DNA from: Stigmatella erecta
GTDB lineage: Bacteria; Myxococcota; Myxococcia; Myxococcales; Myxococcaceae
Direction of reading: 5' to 3'
Length of the DNA: 64,000 nucleotides
Assembly (NCBI RefSeq): GCF_900111745.1
Contig: NZ_FOIJ01000016.1
Location: forward strand, 62,001-126,000
Of this stretch, positions 58,087 through 64,000 are shown piece by piece (within the stretch, counting starts at the first letter, position 1; each line of letters starts with the position of its first letter). A model generated the notes under the pieces. It saw only the letters and a program-made list of their open reading frames with translations. It ran no database searches and was not told where the DNA came from. The position numbers were made by a program, and so were the translations under genes.

Positions 58087-60855
58087 ATGTGCCGCTCTCT
58101 CCTGGCCCTGGTGGCCGCCCTGCTGGTGGCCGCCTCCCCGGCGCTCGCCGCCCCACCCCCCCCGCGGGCCCCCCAGGGCACGCTCGCCCCGGTGACGAGC
58201 GTGGAGGGCATCACCGAGTACCGCCTGCCCAACGGCCTGCGCGTGGTGCTCTTTCCGGACCCCTCCAAGCCCACCGTCACCGTGAACGTCACCTACTTCG
58301 TGGGCAGCAAGCACGAGGGCCCCGGCGAGGCCGGCATGGCCCACCTGCTCGAGCACCTGCTCTTCAAGGGCACCCCGAAGCACCCGCGCATCCCCCAGGC
58401 GCTCACCGAGCGCGGCGCCCGGCCCAACGGCACCACCTGGCTCGACCGCACCAACTACTTCGAGACGCTGCCCTCCTCCGAGGCCAACCTCGCCTGGGCC
58501 CTCGCCTTCGAGGCCGACCGCATGGTCAACAGCTTCATCGCCCGGAAGGACCTCGACAGCGAGATGACCGTGGTGCGCAACGAGCTGGAGCGCGGGGAGA
58601 ACAACCCCCACTCGGTGCTCCTGCGCCGGGTGCTTGGCACCGCCTTCCTCTTCCACAACTACGGCAAGCCCACCATCGGCACCCGCGCGGACGTGGAGAA
58701 CGTGCCCATCGAGCGGCTCCAGGCCTTCTACCGCAAGTACTACCGGCCCGATAACGCCCTGCTCGTGGTGGCCGGCCGCTTCGACGAGGCGAAAGCGCTC
58801 CAGCTCATCCAGGCCTCCTTCGGCAAGCTGGCGCGCCCCCAGGCGCCCCTGCCGCGCACGTACACCGAGGAGCCCACCCAGGATGGCGAGCGCGAGGTCA
58901 CCCTGCGCCGCGTGGGCGAGACGGCCGCCCTCACCGCCGCGTACCACATCCCCGAGGGGGCCCATGAGAGCTTCGGCGCCCTGGACGTGCTCACCCAGGT
59001 GCTCGGCGACACGCCCTCGGGGCGCCTCTACAAGGCGCTGGTGGAGCCGCGCAAGGCGGTGCGCGCGAGCGCCTCCAACCTCCAGCTCCAGGACCCGGGC
59101 GTGCTGATTTTCAACACGCAGCTGCGCGAGGGCCAGAGCGTGGAGGCCGCCCGCGCGGTGCTGCTCCAGACGGTGGAGGAGGCTTCGCGCACGCCCTTCA
59201 CCGCCGAGGAGGTGGCGCGCGCGAAGACGAGCCTCCTGAAGTCCGTGGACCTGCTGCTCAACGACTCGGAGAACGCCGCCATCTCCCTGTCCGAGTGGGC
59301 CGCCATCGGCGACTGGCGCCTGCTCTTCCTGCACCGCGACCGGGTGGAGGCGGTGAAGCCCGAGGACGTCACCCGCGTGGCGGCCCTGTACCTGAAGCCC
59401 TCCAACCGGACGCTGGGCCAGTTCGTGCCCACGCCCACCCCGGACCGCGCGGAGATGCCCCCTCGGGTGGATCTGGCCGCCATGCTCCAGGGCTACCAGG
59501 GCCGCGCCGCGGTGACGCAGGGCGAGGCGTTCGACCCCTCACCCGCGGCCATCGAGGCCCGGGTGCTGCGGCCCGCGGCCGGCGAGGGGCTGAAGCTGGC
59601 GCTGCTGCCCAAGAAGACCCGGGGGCAGATGGTGCAGGTGGCGCTCAGCCTGCGCTGGGGCACGGCGGAGGCGGTGAAGGGCCAGGTGAAGGTGGCCGAG
59701 GCCACGGGCGCCCTGCTGCTGCGCGGCACGCGGACCAAGAGCCGCCAGCAGATTCAGGACACGCTCGACCAGCTCAAGGCCCGCGTGGGCATCAACGGCG
59801 GGCCGCTGGGGGCCTCCGTCTCCGTGGAGACGGTGCGCGAGCACCTGCCCGCGGTGCTGCGGCTGGTGGCCGAGGCGCTGCGCGAGCCCGCCTTCGATGC
59901 CCAGGAGTTCACCCTGCTGCAGCAGCAGTGGCTGGCCTCGCTGGAGAAGGGCCGGAGCGAGCCGGAGACGCAAGGGGGCAACGCCTTCCTGCGCGCGCTC
60001 GGCGGCCAGTACCCGGCGGGGCACCCGTACTACGTGCCCGCGGTGGACGAGAACATCGGCCTGGTGAAGGCGGTGACGCGCGAGCAGGTGGTGGCCTTCC
60101 ACCGGGGCTTCTACGGGGCCTCGAACGGCGAGCTCGCCGCGGTGGGGGACTTCGATGCCCCGGCGCTGGAGGCGCTCGTGCGCGAGCTGTTCGGCGCGTG
60201 GAAGAGCCCGGCCCCGTACGTGCGCGTGCCGCAGACCTTCCTCGACGCGCCCCCGCGCGCGCTGGTGCTGGAGACGCCCGACAAGGCCAACGCCTACTTC
60301 CGCGCGGGGCACAACCTGCGGCTGCGCGAGGATGACCCGGACTGGCCCGCGCTCCTCTTGGGCAACTTCATGCTGGGCGGCGGCTTCCTCAACTCGCGCC
60401 TGGCCACGCGCATCCGCCACCAGGAGGGCCTGTCCTACACGGTGTCCAGCGCGCTCACCGCCTCCCCGCTCGATGAGGTGGGCGCCTTCAGCACGTATGC
60501 CATCTACGCCCCGCAGAACGCCGCGCGGCTGGAGCAGGCGCTGCGCGAGGAGCTGGCCCAGGTGCGGCAGAAGGGGTTCACCCCCGAGGAGGTGGCCAAG
60601 GCCCGCGCGGGGCTCCTGGAGTACCGCCAGGCCCGGCGCGCGCAGGACGAGGGGCTGGTGTGGACGCTGGCCCAGTACCTCTTCTACGGGCGCACGCTGC
60701 GGTTCGATGCCGCGCTGGAGCAGCGCCTGGCCCAGCTCACGGCGGAGGAGGTGCGCCAGGCGCTCGCGCGGCACGTGGACCCGGCGAAGCTCACCGTGGT
60801 GAAGGCCGGCGACTTCGCGGGGGCCCCGCGGAAAGCCCCGGCCCCGGCGCCCTAG
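58087..60855 (+). CDS. Double-length M16-family zinc metallopeptidase
   Basis: A 922-residue periplasmic peptidase with a signal peptide (about 1-20). The first M16 domain has the zinc motif HLLEH (His86, Glu89, His90) and the ERGARPNGTTWLDRTNYFE block. The second half is another M16 pair (LRWGTAEAVKG, FMLGGGFLNSRLATRIRHQEGLSYTVSS) lacking HxxEH. This fused active/inactive form does in one chain what the two-gene pair at 3835-6737 does in two. The ATG at 58087 begins the signal peptide; the 70-codon upstream extension is unlike a protein N-terminus. Confidence 0.92.
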   Translation: MCRSLLALVAALLVAASPALAAPPPPRAPQGTLAPVTSVEGITEYRLPNGLRVVLFPDPSKPTVTVNVTYFVGSKHEGPGEAGMAHLLEHLLFKGTPKHPRIPQALTERGARPNGTTWLDRTNYFETLPSSEANLAWALAFEADRMVNSFIARKDLDSEMTVVRNELERGENNPHSVLLRRVLGTAFLFHNYGKPTIGTRADVENVPIERLQAFYRKYYRPDNALLVVAGRFDEAKALQLIQASFGKLARPQAPLPRTYTEEPTQDGEREVTLRRVGETAALTAAYHIPEGAHESFGALDVLTQVLGDTPSGRLYKALVEPRKAVRASASNLQLQDPGVLIFNTQLREGQSVEAARAVLLQTVEEASRTPFTAEEVARAKTSLLKSVDLLLNDSENAAISLSEWAAIGDWRLLFLHRDRVEAVKPEDVTRVAALYLKPSNRTLGQFVPTPTPDRAEMPPRVDLAAMLQGYQGRAAVTQGEAFDPSPAAIEARVLRPAAGEGLKLALLPKKTRGQMVQVALSLRWGTAEAVKGQVKVAEATGALLLRGTRTKSRQQIQDTLDQLKARVGINGGPLGASVSVETVREHLPAVLRLVAEALREPAFDAQEFTLLQQQWLASLEKGRSEPETQGGNAFLRALGGQYPAGHPYYVPAVDENIGLVKAVTREQVVAFHRGFYGASNGELAAVGDFDAPALEALVRELFGAWKSPAPYVRVPQTFLDAPPRALVLETPDKANAYFRAGHNLRLREDDPDWPALLLGNFMLGGGFLNSRLATRIRHQEGLSYTVSSALTASPLDEVGAFSTYAIYAPQNAARLEQALREELAQVRQKGFTPEEVAKARAGLLEYRQARRAQDEGLVWTLAQYLFYGRTLRFDAALEQRLAQLTAEEVRQALARHVDPAKLTVVKAGDFAGAPRKAPAPAP

Positions 60856-61064
60856 CCTTTCCCCACGCGTGGGTTTCAGGGCGCCGAGGTGCGTCCGGGT
60901 GGATCTTCCAGCCCGCTTGCCAGCAGGGCGGCGATCTGCGCTATCATTGAACTGCCTGCAAGGGTGCTGTTGACAGTGATTGGCGCTGACCTCCCCTCGC
61001 CCATTCAAGGCGGGGGCCGTGAAACCTTCACAGTGCGCCAGCAACGCCTGGCGAGGAGAAGAGC

Positions 61065-61733
61065 ATGGCCATCAATCTGCGTGCACGACAAGCCGTGCTT
61101 CACTCGGTGACGAACGAGCAGGAGGCCTCCGCGGCCAAGGGCCGTGCGGCCCCGCGCTCCGAGATGGACTGGAGCGAGGCGGAGAAGCGCCCCGAGGAGG
61201 AGAAGCAGCCGCTGGCCTTCCCGCGCAACCTCATGCAGCCGCCGAAGTCCCAGGTGGAGAGCTACGTGGAGGCGATCGACGATCGCATCTTCCAGCTCGA
61301 CCAGAAGGCCGCGCAGCTCGCGGTGCGCTTCGGGCTGCCGTCTGCGCCCTTCTCGCTCCTGTCGGACAACGAGCAGGCGCTCTTCGAGGAGGCCGCGCAG
61401 GCGCTGAAGCTCAACCCCGAGAGCAGCCTGTTCGCCGCGTTCGTGCAGTCCTCGCTGGTGCGTGAGTACGTGGCGCTGGAGAAGCTCCAGGGCAACTGGC
61501 GGCTCGTGTTCCACCGCGAGCCGGCGGTGCTGGGCGCGGGCCCGAGTGCCCAGCCGGCCGTGGTGCCGCTGGCGGAGGCCTCGCTGGAGGTGCGCCGGCG
61601 CTTCCTGCACGCCAGCGAGCACTTCTTCCGCGCGTACCTGGGCGCCTGCCGCGCGCACCTGCAGGAGTCCCGCTCCGCCATCAACGCGGCGGATGCGACG
61701 CTCGCCATCCTCGAGGACGTGTCGTTCGACTGA
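61065..61733 (+). CDS. Cytoplasmic protein of unknown function
   Basis: A 222-residue soluble protein. It has a polar, low-complexity N-terminus (about 60 residues) and then a helical domain (SQVESYVEAIDDRIFQLDQKA, FEEAAQALKLNPESSL, RFLHASEHFFRAYLGACR). It is not recognised as a known family. GAGGAGAAG lies 4 bases before the ATG. A TTGACA at 60970-60975 is a possible -35 element without a clear -10. It is followed by a CPCC protein gene 57 bases downstream. Confidence 0.6.
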   Translation: MAINLRARQAVLHSVTNEQEASAAKGRAAPRSEMDWSEAEKRPEEEKQPLAFPRNLMQPPKSQVESYVEAIDDRIFQLDQKAAQLAVRFGLPSAPFSLLSDNEQALFEEAAQALKLNPESSLFAAFVQSSLVREYVALEKLQGNWRLVFHREPAVLGAGPSAQPAVVPLAEASLEVRRRFLHASEHFFRAYLGACRAHLQESRSAINAADATLAILEDVSFD

Positions 61734-61790
61734 GGCCGGTGTCATCCGCGCGCGGGGGGCTTGCGCCCGGCGCGGCCGTCTCCCCCCGCC

Positions 61791-62399
61791 ATGCGACGTG
61801 AAGTGCTCATCCGCCGCATCGCCCAGGAGTTGGTGGCGCGGCGGCTCCCCCACGAGAAGCTCGCCGAGCTGTCGGCCTACTGGGGCTGGGATGAAGTCTC
61901 TCCCGGCTGGCAGCGGCTGCCCGTGCGCGTGCGCGAGGAGATGCTCCGCTGCGAGGACGCGGTGCCGCGCATCTGGCGCTCGCTCTATGACGCCTTCTTC
62001 GAGTTCGTGGAGGAGGACGCGCGGCGCATCGTCCGCAACGAGGCGCTGAAGGCCGAGGCGCAGGAGCTGGGCATCGCCGTGGACGCGGTGGAGGGCACGC
62101 CGGATGCGGCCGAGCCCTGTCCGTGCTGCGGCTACCGCACGTTCGAGTGGCGCGGCGAGCATGACGTCTGCCCGGTGTGCGGCTGGGAGGACGAGGACGG
62201 CGAGGACATGCTGGATGATGGGCCGGAGCGGCTGCAGCGCTTCAGCGTGGCCCACCAGATGACGCGCGCGGAGTACCGGCGGGCCTACGAGGCCATGCGC
62301 GATGTGGACCTGCGCGCGGGAGACGCCGAGCGGCTGCGCAAGTACGGGCGCTTCGCCACCGCGGAGAGCCGGCCCCGGCTCATTCCTCGAGCAGATTGA
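61791..62399 (+). CDS. CPCC-type Cys-rich zinc-ribbon protein
   Basis: A 202-residue protein. The first 100 residues are helical (RREVLIRRIAQELVARRLP...). Residues 110-135 form a CPCC zinc ribbon (PCPCCGYRTF, then VCPVCGWEDE), typical of the Cys-rich CPCC domain, and a helical tail includes MTRAEYRRAYEAMRD. Role unknown. The last 20 bases overlap the convergent end of the PEGA kinase gene. Confidence 0.7.
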   Translation: MRREVLIRRIAQELVARRLPHEKLAELSAYWGWDEVSPGWQRLPVRVREEMLRCEDAVPRIWRSLYDAFFEFVEEDARRIVRNEALKAEAQELGIAVDAVEGTPDAAEPCPCCGYRTFEWRGEHDVCPVCGWEDEDGEDMLDDGPERLQRFSVAHQMTRAEYRRAYEAMRDVDLRAGDAERLRKYGRFATAESRPRLIPRAD

Positions 62400-64000
62400 C
62401 CTTGAGGATGGTGGGCTCCTGGGGCTTCACGGTCACGGTGCGCGTCACGGTCTTGGCCAAGTCCGGGTTCGTGAGCTTCACGACGTGGGTCCCCGCAGAG
62501 AGCTCCACGGCGGGCATGGGGGTGTCCCCCACCTTCTTTCCGTCGATGAAGACGGTGGCGTAGGGGCGCACGCGGAACTCCAGCGTGCCCTTCTGCACGG
62601 CGGCCGGACGCCTCTTGGGAGGCGGGGGATCTACAGGAGCGGAGACCCGGGGCGGGCCTCCATCGGGTCGGCCCCTGTCAGATGACCCATTTCCTTCGGG
62701 CTGGGGGGGCGGAGTCCCCATGTCCTGAGAGGGGCCTCCGTCGGTTTGGCCCGCGTCAGAAGGCTCATTCGCTTCGGACGTGGGCGGCAAGTCCTGCGTC
62801 TCCCCACTGGGGACTGGAGGGGGTTCGTCCTGCGGCGGCGGTGCCTCCGGGGGCGTGACTTCGGAGGGCAGGACCTCGGTGATGGCCGGAGAGGGCGGGG
62901 CCTGCGTCCCGGCCCGTCCCAGGAGGATGGCGGCCGCGGCCGCGAGCAGGGCGCCTCCCGCGAGGGCGGGAATCCACCGCCGCGCCCGCGGGCGGGGCGC
63001 GGGGGCCTCCTCTGCGGGAGCGGGCGGGGCCTCGGGAGGCACCGCCGGGGCGGCGGCGGCGGCCTTCCGGGGGCTCTTCGGGGGCGCGGGGGGACGGCTC
63101 TCGGCGGCGGGCTCCAGGGGCCGGGGCGTCTTCAGCGTGGGCGGCTCGGCCCAGGCGGCCCCCGAGGGGAGGTCCGGAATGCTCGCGGGAACGGGGGTAT
63201 GGACGGGGGTGGTGCTGGGTGGGGCCTTGGCGCGCGGCGTGTTCTGAAGCGGAACGGGGGTGCCCGTGCCCGCGGTGAGCTGCGCCACGAGCTGGGCGAG
63301 CTGCTGCGTCGTCACGGGCTTGCCGGCCGAGAGGATGAAGTCCTCCAGGTCCGACTGGAAGGCCAGACAGTCCGGGTAGCGCTGCTCGCGGTCCTTGGCG
63401 AGGGCCCGGCCGAGGATGCCGAGCAGGGGCTCGGGCAGCCCGGCGCGGTGCTGGCTGGCGGGCACCGGCTCCTCGAAGAGGATGGCCTGCATCAGGCCCG
63501 CGTCGGAGGAGGACTCGAACGGCCGGCGCATGGTGAGCAACTCGTAGAGCACGACGCCCAGGGCATACACATCCGTGCGCCGGTCCAGGGCGCGGGCGCG
63601 CACCTGCTCGGGGGGCATGTACGCCAGCTTGCCTTTGATGACGCCGCTCTGGGTGTGGTGGCTCTGGCTGGCGGCCTTGGCGATGCCGAAGTCCACCACC
63701 TTCACGGCGCCCTGGCGGGACATCAGGATGTTGTCCGGGCTGATGTCGCGGTGGATGAGCCCCATGGGCTCGCCCGTCTGCGGATCCGCGAAGTCATGGG
63801 CGAAGGCGAGCCCCTCGCACGCCAGGGAGATGAGCCGGGCGCAGGCCACGGGAGACAGGGGACGGCCCTGGCTCCGGGCGCCCTTGACGAGCGCGCGCAG
63901 GTGCGGCCCGTCGATGTACTCCATGGCGAGGAAGTAGGCGCCGTCGGCCTCACCGAAGTCGAAGATCTGAACGATGTTCGGGTGGGTGAGCTGCGCGGCC
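62380..64000 (-). CDS. Membrane Ser/Thr protein kinase with PEGA domain, 5' end outside the window
   Basis: About 540 residues are visible and the frame continues past the window edge. The kinase catalytic loop is HRDISPDN, with VVDFGIAK and MPPEQVRARALD, so it appears active. A Pro-rich segment is followed by one membrane span (PALAGGALLAAAAAILLG) and another long Pro/Glu-rich stretch. The protein ends with a PEGA domain (EFRVRPYATVFIDGKKVGDTP, AGTHVVKLTNP). PEGA domains often face the periplasm and may contact the cell wall. The ATP-binding lobe start is missing. It converges with the CPCC gene. Confidence 0.9.
   Translation of the reverse strand, partial: AAQLTHPNIVQIFDFGEADGAYFLAMEYIDGPHLRALVKGARSQGRPLSPVACARLISLACEGLAFAHDFADPQTGEPMGLIHRDISPDNILMSRQGAVKVVDFGIAKAASQSHHTQSGVIKGKLAYMPPEQVRARALDRRTDVYALGVVLYELLTMRRPFESSSDAGLMQAILFEEPVPASQHRAGLPEPLLGILGRALAKDREQRYPDCLAFQSDLEDFILSAGKPVTTQQLAQLVAQLTAGTGTPVPLQNTPRAKAPPSTTPVHTPVPASIPDLPSGAAWAEPPTLKTPRPLEPAAESRPPAPPKSPRKAAAAAPAVPPEAPPAPAEEAPAPRPRARRWIPALAGGALLAAAAAILLGRAGTQAPPSPAITEVLPSEVTPPEAPPPQDEPPPVPSGETQDLPPTSEANEPSDAGQTDGGPSQDMGTPPPQPEGNGSSDRGRPDGGPPRVSAPVDPPPPKRRPAAVQKGTLEFRVRPYATVFIDGKKVGDTPMPAVELSAGTHVVKLTNPDLAKTVTRTVTVKPQEPTILKVNLLEE

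Noticed and set aside
60862-60873. Palindrome cccacgcgtggg just after the M16 gene
   Set aside because: Perfect but with no loop and only 12 bases; such GC palindromes are expected often at this base composition.
61036-61053. cgccag / ctggcg hairpin next to the ribosome binding site of the 61065 gene
   Set aside because: Six-base stem only, weak evidence for control.

Overview
The window reads as chromosomal DNA of a myxobacterium. GC is very high, with strong G/C bias at third codon positions. There are Ser/Thr kinases fused to receiver, cyclase or histidine-kinase parts, a DUSAM-like protein (a family I know from myxobacteria), many lipoproteins and Cys-rich secreted proteins, and a modular NRPS/PKS locus. 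I favour the Cystobacter/Stigmatella/Archangium side of the order, but the sequence alone does not prove the genus. The assignments below rest on motifs read by eye; no search was run.

Layout. 1-9.8 kb: the end of a large unrecognised protein, a secreted alpha/beta hydrolase, a small hydrophilic protein, a coupled M16 peptidase pair (one active-type, one lacking the zinc motif), a Cys-rich membrane protein, and a kinase-receiver-cyclase fusion. 9.9-15.3 kb: one 1780-residue pseudokinase/STAND-type ATPase/GAF/histidine kinase. 15.3-31 kb: a biosynthetic locus with a P450, a methyltransferase, an NRPS (A-T-C-A-KR-T), a PKS (KS-decayed AT-MT-T-TE) and a patatin-like protein. The last three genes overlap by 8 bases each, so they should be made as one unit. 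The NRPS second module has KR between A and T and degenerate A-subdomain tails on both sides, the layout of alpha-keto-acid modules in depsipeptide synthetases. A hydroxy-acid ester joined to one polyketide extension is therefore the predicted chemistry.

31-42 kb: a beta-helix exoprotein, Cys-rich envelope proteins, an orphan secretin N-domain protein, a Tat-exported intradiol dioxygenase-like protein, DUSAM and DUF4177-like proteins, a two-component system, a lipase-like protein, a small lipoprotein, a type IV pilin-like protein and an aldo/keto reductase. 42-49 kb: the classic origin-proximal block dnaA / rpmH-rnpA-yidD-yidC-jag-(small ORF)-mnmE, with dnaA divergent and no dnaN. 49-64 kb: a Uma2-family protein, cysteine dioxygenase, a lipoprotein, a compact Tad/Flp-like pseudopilin operon ending in a 59-residue Flp-like pilin, SppA, a double-length M16 peptidase, two small cytoplasmic proteins and the 3' part of a PEGA-domain Ser/Thr kinase that leaves the window.

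No tRNA, rRNA, CRISPR array, insertion sequence or transposase was seen. The only gene-free stretch above 300 bases is the dnaA-rpmH gap.
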